The notes under the pieces were generated by a model, which had not been told where the DNA came from, did not search any database, and saw only the letters and a program-made list of their open reading frames with translations. The translations under genes were made by a program, and so were the position numbers. Positions 32,944 to 40,645 of a DNA stretch of 64,000 nt are shown piece after piece. Origin of the DNA: Couchioplanes caeruleus (GTDB lineage Bacteria; Actinomycetota; Actinomycetes; Mycobacteriales; Micromonosporaceae); assembly GCF_003751945.1 (NCBI RefSeq), contig NZ_RJKL01000001.1:310001-374000 (forward strand), written 5' to 3'. Positions within the stretch are counted from its first letter, which is position 1; every line of letters begins with the position of its first letter.

Positions 32944-34961
32944 TGACCCGCCGCACCCATCGCACTGCCGGCTACGGCGATGTGGCCCGTGGCGCCGCGT
33001 ACGAAGTCAAGGGCAACCCGCTGCCCTACGTCGTCCCACCCCTCGCCGCGGTCATCAACCTGATCCTGTCCGGAGTGTTGTCGCTGATCTGGGGCGCCTA
33101 CGCCCAACCCACCGTGTGGGAGGCCGCGTGGCGCTCGGCGCTGATCGTCGCTTGCTCCGCGGCCATCGTGTGGACCACTTGGGGCGTCGGCCGCGCCCGC
33201 AAACTCGAGCTACGAGTGGCATCGCTGCTCATGTCGAGCTGCTCGTGTGTCGGCCTGTTCGTGCTCACCTTCCGCGGCTGGAGCCGCGACTCGGTGATGG
33301 TGTACCTGCTGGTGATGGTCACCGCCTCGATCCTGTTGGCCACCACGAAACTGCTGCGCGGGCACGGCGACGACGCCCGCGGCACTGCGTTCGGTGAGCT
33401 GGGTGAGCGGGTCCGGGAGTTGCAGGACATCGGCAAGACCGGCAAACCCAAGGTGGTTGACGGGCGGATCGTCACCCACACCGAGATGGTGCATGGCGGG
33501 AACTTCGGTGACCTGGCGAAGAAGGAGGTCCGCACCGCCATCGCGTCGTCGCTGGATGTGCCGGTGGGTGGGGTGCGGATGATCCCGGACCGCAACACCC
33601 CTCGGGTCGGGCGTATGGAGGTCTCCCCGGTCGACATGCTGGAAAACCCGCCCGCCTGGCCCGGCCTGTCCGCGCCCGGCGGATCCATCGCCGCACCCAT
33701 CCGGATCGCCGTGTATCAGACCGGATCGGTGATCCCGCTGATCCTGCCCGGCGACCCGAAGCAGGATCGCAACGCGATCGGTGTGCTGGTCGCACTCGGC
33801 GTAGCCGGCTCGGGCAAGACCGCATTGCAACTCGAACTGGCCTGCGAGGCCCGCTCACGCCGCGACGCCGAGGTCGTCTACATCGACGGCCGCAAAGGGC
33901 TGCAACTGCCCAAGGCGTTCCGCGACGCCATGCACGTCATGATCCACGACCCGGCCGAGGGCGAGCGCTACCTCGACGGGCTCATCCCGGAGGTCGCGAA
34001 GCGGGCCGCGCAGATCGGCGGGCACGGCCATGACCAGTGGGTCGCCGGCTGCGCGAGGTGCCCGAAGTTCCGGGTGGTCATCGTGGACGAAGCGTCGAAG
34101 TTCATCGAGGCCGAAGACACCCTGGTCGAGCTGGCCGAATCCGTCCGCTCGGTGGGCATGTTCGTGCTGCTCGGTATCCAACGCGCCACCGGCGACCGGC
34201 TCCCCACCTCAGTGCGCTCCACCATCGGTGGCGTGCTCTGCATGGGAGTGCGCGACATCGCCGAGGCCGCCCGGGTGCTGTCGGAGGACACCATCGAAGC
34301 AGGTGCCGACCCGTCGTGGAAGAACCGCAAGCCCGGCGCCCTCTACGCCGAGCTACCCGGCACCGACCCCGACGACTGGTCCCTGCCCGGACGCACCTAC
34401 AAGATCGATCGGGACCAGGTGGTCGCTGAGTTGGTCGCCTACCTGGCCAGCATCGGCGAGGCCCCGGCCGGTACCGCGGCGACCGCCGTGCCGGTCGCGC
34501 CAGCGGTATCCACTGCTGCGGCGCAGGACACCGCTGATGATCGCGACGACCCGGACCTCGACAACGATCCCGAACTGGCGCCGCCGCCAGTCGATCCGGA
34601 CTGCCCGCCGGACGAGGACCCGCACGAACCGATCACCGTCCCACCCCGGCGGCGGATCCCGCTCGACCTCGAACCCGAGAACGGCCGCACGTACAGCCCG
34701 GCCGAGATCCGCGCGATGATCCGCAAAGCGATTGTCACCGCCTACGGCAACGGCCGCCGCGAAGTCCGCCCGTCGAACTTCGCCCCGATCGTTGGTCTGG
34801 TCGGGGAGGAAGGCTTGAAGCCGCCCACCCTGACGAAGATCCTCGGCGAGTTCTGCCATGGACCGGCGCCGCTGCTGCGCCGCTCCGAGGCGAGGGGCGT
34901 GTACGAGATCGTGCCGCCGGAACCCGACGGCGTGCCCGCCCTTGCGGGCGCCACCGCATGA
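32943..34961 (+). CDS. traB: FtsK/TraB-like DNA translocase for conjugal transfer
   Basis: 672 aa from ATG 32943. Four hydrophobic helices lie in the first 140 residues ('LAAVINLILSGVLSLIWGAY', 'SALIVACSAAIVWTTW', 'LLVMVTASILLATTKLL'). The ATPase has Walker A 'GVAGSGKTAL' (about 285) and Walker B 'VVIVDEASKF' (about 378). After a proline/acid-rich linker, the last 100 residues form a winged-helix region ('SPAEIRAMIRKAIVTAYGNG', 'KILGEFCHGPAPLL'), analogous to the FtsK gamma/TraB domain that reads 8-bp clt repeats. In actinomycetes TraB hexamers pump double-stranded DNA between mycelia. It is the key transfer gene of this AICE. Confidence 0.9.
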   Translation: MTRRTHRTAGYGDVARGAAYEVKGNPLPYVVPPLAAVINLILSGVLSLIWGAYAQPTVWEAAWRSALIVACSAAIVWTTWGVGRARKLELRVASLLMSSCSCVGLFVLTFRGWSRDSVMVYLLVMVTASILLATTKLLRGHGDDARGTAFGELGERVRELQDIGKTGKPKVVDGRIVTHTEMVHGGNFGDLAKKEVRTAIASSLDVPVGGVRMIPDRNTPRVGRMEVSPVDMLENPPAWPGLSAPGGSIAAPIRIAVYQTGSVIPLILPGDPKQDRNAIGVLVALGVAGSGKTALQLELACEARSRRDAEVVYIDGRKGLQLPKAFRDAMHVMIHDPAEGERYLDGLIPEVAKRAAQIGGHGHDQWVAGCARCPKFRVVIVDEASKFIEAEDTLVELAESVRSVGMFVLLGIQRATGDRLPTSVRSTIGGVLCMGVRDIAEAARVLSEDTIEAGADPSWKNRKPGALYAELPGTDPDDWSLPGRTYKIDRDQVVAELVAYLASIGEAPAGTAATAVPVAPAVSTAAAQDTADDRDDPDLDNDPELAPPPVDPDCPPDEDPHEPITVPPRRRIPLDLEPENGRTYSPAEIRAMIRKAIVTAYGNGRREVRPSNFAPIVGLVGEEGLKPPTLTKILGEFCHGPAPLLRRSEARGVYEIVPPEPDGVPALAGATA

Positions 34962-35122
34962 CCGGCCTCGCTGCCCGGATCCGCCGGGCTGCCGCACGGT
35001 GGCCCGGCGCCCGCGGCGCCCGCATCACCGCAATCCGCTGCCCGCTGTGCAGCACCTGGCGCCGGCCGCGTGAGTTCCGCAGCCGCGCACACGGCTGCCG
35101 CCGCTGCGTCGGCACCGGCTAG
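34958..35122 (+). CDS. 54-aa basic zinc-finger-like protein
   Basis: It starts at ATG 34958 by ATGA overlap with traB and ends at TAG 35120. Rich in Arg, with 'CPLCSTWRRPREF' and 'HGCRRCVGTG', i.e. two CxxC pairs suited to a zinc ribbon. The overlap argues for expression. Unknown function. Confidence 0.6.
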   Translation: MTGLAARIRRAAARWPGARGARITAIRCPLCSTWRRPREFRSRAHGCRRCVGTG

Positions 35123-35186
35123 CCCAATCCGCCCCCGCGCAAACCCGCGTTGCCCGTCACGCACGGTCACGGGTGCGGGCGGGTAT

Positions 35187-35280
35187 TTCACGCACTTCAC
35201 GGACTTCACGCATACCCGTACAGGCCCGTCTATGCGTGCGCGTGCGCGCGCGCAAGCCTCCCGTGAAGTCCGTGAAGTGC
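35187..35280. repeat. 9-bp tandem units forming a 19-bp inverted repeat; candidate clt or ori
   Basis: Left array: TTCACGCAC, TTCACGGAC, TTCACGCAT (35187-35213). Right array: GTGAAGTCC, GTGAAGTGC (35263-35280) plus a weaker copy at 35286. The 19-mers 35192-35210 and 35262-35280 are perfect reverse complements, 51 bp apart. The region lies directly downstream of the traB unit, where TraB-recognised clt repeats are found in related elements. Confidence 0.7.
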
Positions 35281-35325
35281 CGTCCGTGAAATCTCACCGG
35301 CATCTACAGAAAGTGACATTCCGGC

Positions 35326-35679
35326 ATGTCCTGGTTCCGTCACGCCCGGCGCGGCGCCGCCCACGAATTCGGTCGGCGTCTGTGGCGCTGGTTCGCAGCC
35401 TTCGAGATCATCCGCTGGTCCCTCCGGCGGGCCCTGCCCGTCCTGCTGTTCCTCGTCTTGCTCACCGCCGCGGTGTGGTTCGCGGTGCGCACCGCAGGTT
35501 GGTGGCTGCCCCGACTCGCCGCGGTCGCTGCCCTCGCCGCGACCCTGGTCCTCGTCACCGGGCTCGCTCACCGCTACCGGTGGGAGCTGCGCGCTGGGCT
35601 GCCCCGGCTCGCCACGCTGGCCGCCATCCTGATCGCCTTCGCCGGCGTGCTCGGCACGGTCGTCTACTGCCTGCTCTAA
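35326..35679 (+). CDS. Small membrane protein, Spd-like
   Basis: 117 aa from ATG 35326. A basic amphipathic start ('MSWFRHARRGAAHEFGRRLW') is followed by three transmembrane helices ('ALPVLLFLVLLTAAVWFAV', 'LAAVAALAATLVLVTGLA', 'LATLAAILIAFAGVLGTVV'). AICEs and Streptomyces plasmids encode several such small spread (Spd) proteins that help intramycelial movement; assignment here is by size, topology and context only. The stop overlaps the next start (TAATG). Confidence 0.65.
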   Translation: MSWFRHARRGAAHEFGRRLWRWFAAFEIIRWSLRRALPVLLFLVLLTAAVWFAVRTAGWWLPRLAAVAALAATLVLVTGLAHRYRWELRAGLPRLATLAAILIAFAGVLGTVVYCLL

Positions 35680-36176
35680 TGCGCCCACCCATCAGCGGCC
35701 CACCTGCGCGCCCGGACGGGTGGCGTCTCTGCGCCGCCGGGTGTGGGGTGCCACTGCATCCGGCCGCCGCCGCGGGCGGGCACAGCACCCACCCCGGATG
35801 CGACCCGCAAGCCGCGGCAGTCGGTCCGCCGCAAGTGCGGTGGGCCTGCGTGTACTGCGCCAGCAACGGCCGTGCCGGTTCCTCCGCGATGGCCATGGCG
35901 TTCATCCGCCTGCATGAACGCTTCGCCTGCCCGGCCACCGCCGTGTCGCTATCCGATCCGGTCGACGGCTACACCGCCCGCATGGCCCGCCACGGCGTTA
36001 TGCACCGCGCCTATCCCGCCGCGGTTCCGGCATACACCGCCGGATTCCGCGGCGGCTCACCCCGCCCACCGGCCCGAAGACCACCCGCCCGGGTCCGCGG
36101 CCCCGACCTCGTTCTGGGAGTTACCCATGCCCGAACCTCCGCAGCTGCTCCAAGCGGCCCTCACGCTCGCCCGTGA
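35679..36176 (+). CDS. Cys/His-rich hypothetical protein overlapping prim-pol
   Basis: 165 aa from ATG 35679 (TAATG overlap). Cysteine/histidine groups occur at 'RLCAAGCGVPLHP', 'HPGCDPQ', 'WACVYCASNGRAG' and 'HERFACPA', suggesting one or two zinc sites. The C-terminal 60 residues are low-complexity and Pro/Arg-rich and run 50 nt into the prim-pol gene in another frame. Translation of the overlap is uncertain. Function unknown. Confidence 0.55.
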   Translation: MRPPISGPPARPDGWRLCAAGCGVPLHPAAAAGGHSTHPGCDPQAAAVGPPQVRWACVYCASNGRAGSSAMAMAFIRLHERFACPATAVSLSDPVDGYTARMARHGVMHRAYPAAVPAYTAGFRGGSPRPPARRPPARVRGPDLVLGVTHARTSAAAPSGPHARP

Positions 36177-37011
36177 CGGCTGGCCCGTGTTCCTGCTCGG
36201 CCGCACCAAACGACCCGTCGCCAACTGCCCCGCCTGCCCGAAAGCCGGCCAGCACACCCGCCACGACCCCGAGGCCTGCGAGTGCCTGACCTGCCACGGC
36301 TTCTACGCCGCCACCCGCGACCCCCACCGCATCACCGCCATGGTCCACGCCGTGCCCGGCGGCATGCTCGCCATCCGCACCGGCCACGTCAGTGACCTGG
36401 CGGTCATCGACATCGACCCACGCAACGGCGGCCGAATCCTGCCTGACCTGATGACGCCCACCCGGTGCGTCTACACCGGCTCCGGGGGCTGGCACCTGTA
36501 CTACCGCCACCCCGGCGGCACCCTCGCCGCCAAGCTGCGCGGGTACCCGGGCATCGACATCAAGGCCGACGGCGGCTACGTCGTCGCCCCACCCTCCCTT
36601 CACCCGAGCACTCGACGCCCGTACAGGTGGGTGGGTCACTGGCCGGTCAATGAGATGCCCGCGCCGCTGATCGCCTCCGCCCGACCCGCCGAGGCGCCGC
36701 CGGCCGCAACACCCGCCGCCCGCCCGACCCCGACGACGAACGGGCAGGGCATCTCATCCCCGCCCGCCCTACTCGCCGCGCACCTCGACGCGGTCGCCCG
36801 CGCCCCCGAGGGCCGTCGCCGCACCACCCTCTACGGCGCCGCACGCGGCGTCGCCCGCATGGTCGCTGCCGGCGCGCTCACCCACCACGACGCCTACGCG
36901 GCGCTCTACGACGCCGGGCTGCGCGCCGAACAGGTCCACCGCGACATTCACGCCGCGATCGTCGGCGGGTTCCGCGCGGAATCCGTTGCTACCGAAGGGA
37001 TTGCCGCATGA
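36127..37011 (+). CDS. Bifunctional DNA primase/polymerase (prim-pol)
   Basis: 294 aa from ATG 36127, 7 nt after GGGAG. The N-terminal domain is prim-pol: 'LARDGWPVFLLGRTKRPVAN', a cysteine/histidine group ('CPACPKAGQHTRHDPEACEC') typical of actinobacterial members, the metal-binding 'LAVIDIDPRNGG' (about residue 91) and 'GSGGWHLYYRHPGG'. The C-terminal 80 residues are helical. It should synthesise primers and extend DNA for AICE replication. It overlaps the DUF3631 gene (ATGA), so the two form a replication module. Confidence 0.88.
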   Translation: MPEPPQLLQAALTLARDGWPVFLLGRTKRPVANCPACPKAGQHTRHDPEACECLTCHGFYAATRDPHRITAMVHAVPGGMLAIRTGHVSDLAVIDIDPRNGGRILPDLMTPTRCVYTGSGGWHLYYRHPGGTLAAKLRGYPGIDIKADGGYVVAPPSLHPSTRRPYRWVGHWPVNEMPAPLIASARPAEAPPAATPAARPTPTTNGQGISSPPALLAAHLDAVARAPEGRRRTTLYGAARGVARMVAAGALTHHDAYAALYDAGLRAEQVHRDIHAAIVGGFRAESVATEGIAA

Positions 37012-38204
37012 CCGACCCCCAGCCGATCGAGGGCGCCGCCATCCTCGACCGCCTCCACGGTGCCCTCACCCGGTACGTGATCCTGCCCTCGCCCGAGGCC
37101 ATCGACGCAGCCGTACTGTGGATCGCCGCCAGCCACGCCCAACCGGCGTGGACGCACGCCCCACGGATGGTGATCAAAGCGCCGGAGAAGCGGTGCGGCA
37201 AATCCCGCTTCCTCGACGTGGTCAGCGAGACCTGCCACAAGCCGATCATGACAGTGAACGCGTCCACCCCGGCGATCTACCGGTCGATCGGCACCGACGA
37301 CCCACCCACCATCCTCTTGGATGAGGCCGACACCATCTTCGGCGGCAAACAAGCCGAAGCCAACGAAGACCTCCGCGGCCTGCTCAACGCCGGCCACCAA
37401 CGCGGACGACCCACCATCCGATGGAACCAGCAGAAACAGCAGGTCGAACAGATCGCTACCTTCGCCATGGCCGCGCTCGCCGGGATCGGCTCCATGCCCG
37501 ACACCATCGAGGACCGCGCCGTGGTCATCAAGATGCGCCGCCGCACCTCGGCGGAGAAGGTCGCCCCATTTCGGCAACGCCGCGACGGCCCCGCCCTGCG
37601 CACCATCGCCGCCGACCTCACCGCCTGGCTGCGCACCAACATGATCGAACTGGAGAAGGCCGAACCGGCGATGCCGCTGGAAGACCGGGCCGCCGACACC
37701 TGGGAGCCGCTGATCGCGGTTGCCGACCTGGCCGGCGGCAACTGGCCCGCCCGCGCCCGCACCGCCGCGCTCGCCTTGAACGCGGCCCGCGACGGCGACG
37801 CCGAATACTCCGACCGGCTCCGTCTGCTCATCGACTGCCGCACCGCGTTCGGGGACCTCGACGTCATCCCGTCCATCGTGCTGCTCGAGCGGCTCAAGGC
37901 CCTGCCCGAGTCCCCGTGGGCCGAGCTCAACGGCATTGGCCTGACTGCGATGAAGCTCGGCGTGCTGTTGCGCGAGTACGAGATCGGCTCGGAGAACATC
38001 CGCTTTCCGACCGGCCGGGTCAAGGGGTTCTACCGGCACGCGTTCACCGACGCGTGGGAACGCTACTGCCCGCCACCTGACCCGGACGCAGTCACCGAGC
38101 CGTACAAGCCGTACCAAGACGACGTATCCGCAGCTCACCCCCGGTACGGCTTACTACGCCCGGTACGGCTTGAGCCGTACCACGACCAGGCCGGTACGGC
38201 TTAG
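37008..38204 (+). CDS. DUF3631 replication ATPase (RepAM-type initiator candidate)
   Basis: 398 aa from ATG 37008. Walker A-like 'KAPEKRCGKSRFLD' (residues 55-68) and Walker B 'ILLDEADTIFGG' (about 100-111), then 'AALAGIGSMPDTIEDRAVVI', define DUF3631. With prim-pol it replaces the RepSA rolling-circle initiator of pSAM2-type elements. The final 35 residues are encoded by the first copies of the AGCCGTAC iterons (38098 onward), so the 3' end doubles as DNA signal. I recall that RepAM-type AICEs carry their origin within rep, which fits. Confidence 0.82.
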   Translation: MTDPQPIEGAAILDRLHGALTRYVILPSPEAIDAAVLWIAASHAQPAWTHAPRMVIKAPEKRCGKSRFLDVVSETCHKPIMTVNASTPAIYRSIGTDDPPTILLDEADTIFGGKQAEANEDLRGLLNAGHQRGRPTIRWNQQKQQVEQIATFAMAALAGIGSMPDTIEDRAVVIKMRRRTSAEKVAPFRQRRDGPALRTIAADLTAWLRTNMIELEKAEPAMPLEDRAADTWEPLIAVADLAGGNWPARARTAALALNAARDGDAEYSDRLRLLIDCRTAFGDLDVIPSIVLLERLKALPESPWAELNGIGLTAMKLGVLLREYEIGSENIRFPTGRVKGFYRHAFTDAWERYCPPPDPDAVTEPYKPYQDDVSAAHPRYGLLRPVRLEPYHDQAGTA

Positions 38205-38307
38205 CCGTACCAGCCCCGAAAAGCCGTACCGGGGCTGACCTGCGAAAACAGGCCCCCGGTACGGCTTGTACGGCTTGACCCCCTCCACAGCACCCCACAA
38301 GCCGTAC
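38098..38307. repeat. Iteron cluster: 11 copies of AGCCGTAC/GTACGGCT
   Basis: Exact 8-mers on the plus strand start at 38098, 38107, 38173, 38203, 38222 and 38300; on the minus strand at 38144, 38163, 38194, 38259 and 38268. Several are arranged as close dyads (38163/38173, 38194/38203). Copies lie both in the rep 3' end and downstream. It is a strong candidate replication origin, or a TraB clt array. The remaining 38308-38539 has no gene before xis. Confidence 0.85.
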
Positions 38308-38539
38308 CACCCCTCCACGAACCCGCGAAGACCGCCCGCTGAGAGCCCCACAGCCGCATCGACGCACCCCACCACCCACCCGAGGGTCGGATCATGGCTG
38401 AACGGCGCTCTCAACGGGCCACTCTCAAGCCCTTCACCACGGCGAACCCGCCGCCCTCGACGCATCACCCCCAGGCGCAGGACGGGCGCGTAGGGCCGTT
38501 CTGCGCCCCCGCACCGCACCGCAGTGGGAGGCCAACCCG

Positions 38540-38728
38540 ATGGCGCGCACCTTCCTCACCCTGCCCGAATTCCTCGCCGAGCTGGACGTACCCAAGTCGA
38601 CCTTCTTCCGCTGGAAAGCCCTCGGCCAAGCACCCCGCACCTACAAGCTGCCCAACGGCCAACTCCGCATCCGACGCACCGACTACGACACCTGGCTGGA
38701 GAGTCGAGAGGAGCCGCAAGCCGCATGA
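38540..38728 (+). CDS. xis: Excisionase (MerR-like HTH)
   Basis: 62 aa from ATG 38540, with GGGAGG upstream. 'FLTLPEFLAELDVPKSTFFR' and 'PNGQLRIRRTDYDTWLE' form the winged helix of AICE excisionases. It overlaps int (ATGA). It should bind near the att site and direct the integrase to excision. Confidence 0.88.
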   Translation: MARTFLTLPEFLAELDVPKSTFFRWKALGQAPRTYKLPNGQLRIRRTDYDTWLESREEPQAA

Positions 38729-40119
38729 ACACCACCTACGACGTTCGCGTCTGGGGTATCCGCGAGCACAAAGGCAAAGATCGCAAGACGGGCAAGCCCC
38801 GCAACAGCTTCCGCGCTCGATGGCGAGTGGAAGCGCGGCCTTTCGGGGAAACCTTCCAGACTCGCCCTTTGGCTGAGAGCTTCCGGGCCAAGCTGCTCAC
38901 CGCCCAGCGCGAGGGCATTGCATTTGATACCGCAAGTGGTCTGCCCGAACCGATGGCCCGCAAGCTGAACAGCAAGTCCTGGTACGAGCACGCCGTCGAA
39001 TTCGTAGACATGAAGTGGCCGCGGGCTGCTGCGAGCCATCGCCGGAGCATCGCCGAGACCCTTGCCAACGTGACACCAGCATTGCTCGCGTCCACCCACG
39101 GATCTCCCAGCGACGCTGAAATCCAGCGCGCGCTCTACGCCTGGTCGTTCAACAAGACCCGCCGTGAGGGCGGATCACCACCCGCCGAGCTGGCACCAAC
39201 CGTGCGCTGGCTCGAAGCCCACACGATGAAGCTTACGGACCTCAACAATGCAGAGGTCATTAGGAAGGCGCTCGATACTCTGAGCCTCAGACAGGATGGC
39301 AGAGCGGCTGCCGCCACCACAGTGGCGCGCAAACGAGGCGTCTTCTACAGCGCGTTGCGGTACGCCGTTGAGCTCCGCCGGCTGCCGTCGCATCCGATGG
39401 AACACGTTCAGTGGATCGCACCGCGGTCGGAGGACGAGGTCGACCGCCGCTCGGTAATCAACCCCGCCCAAGCGCTGCAACTCTTGACCGCCGTAAGCCG
39501 TCAGGCGCCACGGCTGGTCGCGTTCTTCGCCTGCATGTATTACGCCGCCATGCGTCCAGCAGAGGTCGTGCACCTTCGGATCGATGACTGCAAGCTGCCT
39601 GACTCCGGCTGGGGTCTCCTGCGCCTCACCGGGTCTACTCAGCACGCAGGTCTGGATTGGGGCGACGATCCCGGTGTGATCCTGGAGGACCGTGAGTTGA
39701 AGCATCGCGCCAAGACCGCGACTCGCCCGGTCCCGGCACCTCCGATATTGGTTCGGGCCCTGCGGTGGCACGTCGCGTGTTACGGCACCGCACCTGACGG
39801 CAGGCTGTTCTCCAGCTCGACCTACGGCAGGAGGCCCATCTCGAAGTGGGCCTATGCCTACGCGTGGCGCCACGCCCGCCGGGCGACTTTCACCGAAGCG
39901 CAGCAGCGTTCTCCTCTCGCGGCACGCCCGTACGACCTTCGGCACGCAGCCGTGTCCCTGTGGCTCAATGCGGGTGTGCCGGCGACTCAGGTCGCGGAGT
40001 GGGCGGGCCACAGCGTCAACGTGCTGCTCAAGGTGTACGCGAAATGCATCGAGGGACAGGACGAGGCCGCTCGTCGCCGCATCGAACATGCCCTTGGCGC
40101 GAACGAACTCGACACATGA
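38725..40119 (+). CDS. int: Tyrosine recombinase (AICE integrase)
   Basis: 464 aa from ATG 38725. The N-terminus is the arm-binding domain, followed by a SAM-like core-binding region. Catalytic boxes: Arg in 'MYYAAMRPAEVVHLRIDD' (about 277); 'PYDLRHAAVSLWLNAG' (about 404-419), where the usual first His of HxxR is Tyr, as in many actinomycete integrases; 'AGHSVNVLLKVYAK' with the nucleophile Tyr near 438. It is next to attR/tRNA-Sec, the normal position. Its 3' end has a degraded duplicate at 16753-17009. It should recombine the 64-bp tRNA-Sec repeats. Confidence 0.95.
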   Translation: MNTTYDVRVWGIREHKGKDRKTGKPRNSFRARWRVEARPFGETFQTRPLAESFRAKLLTAQREGIAFDTASGLPEPMARKLNSKSWYEHAVEFVDMKWPRAAASHRRSIAETLANVTPALLASTHGSPSDAEIQRALYAWSFNKTRREGGSPPAELAPTVRWLEAHTMKLTDLNNAEVIRKALDTLSLRQDGRAAAATTVARKRGVFYSALRYAVELRRLPSHPMEHVQWIAPRSEDEVDRRSVINPAQALQLLTAVSRQAPRLVAFFACMYYAAMRPAEVVHLRIDDCKLPDSGWGLLRLTGSTQHAGLDWGDDPGVILEDRELKHRAKTATRPVPAPPILVRALRWHVACYGTAPDGRLFSSSTYGRRPISKWAYAYAWRHARRATFTEAQQRSPLAARPYDLRHAAVSLWLNAGVPATQVAEWAGHSVNVLLKVYAKCIEGQDEAARRRIEHALGANELDT

Positions 40120-40214
40120 TCCCGAGCCAAACTTTGCCACGCATTTGCCACAACCGGTGGGCCACAGCGGTCATGAGTGGGACTTAGTGAGATCCCAACC
40201 AGATTGATCCGCAG

Positions 40215-40251
40215 ACCCCGCCTGGGCGCTTGTGAGCAGCTCAGGCGGGGT
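40215..40251 (+). terminator. Integrase terminator hairpin
   Basis: A 10-bp perfect stem ACCCCGCCTG (40215-40224) / CAGGCGGGGT (40242-40251) with a 17-nt loop lies between int and the convergent tRNA-Sec. It may stop transcription in both directions. The left att flank keeps only the right half of this hairpin (17128-17141). Confidence 0.75.
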
Positions 40252-40260
40252 GTTCGCTGG

Positions 40261-40324
40261 TTGGCGGAGGCGGACGGGAATCGAACCCGCCTGACCCGGA
40301 TACCGCGTCACACCGGTGTTGAAG
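40261..40324 (-). repeat. Right attachment site within tRNA-Sec (64-bp direct repeat)
   Basis: It is identical to 17150-17213. It covers the CCA end, T arm, variable arm and anticodon loop of the intact tRNA-Sec. Crossover must occur inside this identity block, so each integration restores a functional tRNA. Confidence 0.9.
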
Positions 40325-40357
40325 ACCGGGAGGGGCACCAGCCACCTGAACGCCTCC
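40262..40357 (-). tRNA. selC: tRNA-Sec (anticodon UCA)
   Basis: 96 nt with encoded CCA. Read on the minus strand: acceptor GGAGGCG pairs with CGCCTCC before discriminator G and CCA. The anticodon stem is CCGGT/ACCGG around loop CTTCAAC (anticodon TCA). A long variable arm TGACGCGG-tat-CCGGGTCA has one mismatch. The T arm is GCGGG-TTCGATT-CCCGT. Length and long extra arm are typical of bacterial tRNA-Sec. It is transcribed away from selD and toward the AICE; in an uninterrupted chromosome it would point at selA-selB. Confidence 0.95.
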
Positions 40358-40645
40358 GTTGATCACCCTAGCCCCTGGGCCCACCGCGCCCTGCAGCCGG
40401 GAGCGTGGGCATGACGCGAGCCCGAGGCCGTGGTCGCCGCGCCCACGGCGCGCGCGGGCCCACCGCCCGTCGCGACCGTCGCGGCGAGCAATGCCGCAGC
40501 GGCGGTCCCATTGACGAGCCCCCGTGGATATCGCGAGATGCTTCGCTGCATCCCGGGAGAGGCCCTTCCATGATGTCCCCGGATCAGAGCAGGCACGAGG
40601 CGCCCCGCGGGTAGGCGTGGGGCGTGGGACAGTGCGGGGGTGACG

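Larger units (their letters stand above)
17150..40324. mobile_element. Actinomycete integrative and conjugative element (AICE) in tRNA-Sec
   Basis: About 23.2 kb between two perfect 64-bp copies of the tRNA-Sec 3' end. It contains the expected AICE modules: int and xis at the right end, a DUF3631 replication ATPase with prim-pol, an FtsK-like TraB transfer ATPase, DUF2637 and other small transfer or unknown genes, SSB, a Pif-like Nudix protein and a regulator. The left 7 kb are cargo with defence-like genes. Core genes appear intact, so excision and transfer are plausible; left-arm genes show nonsense mutations. Confidence 0.92.
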
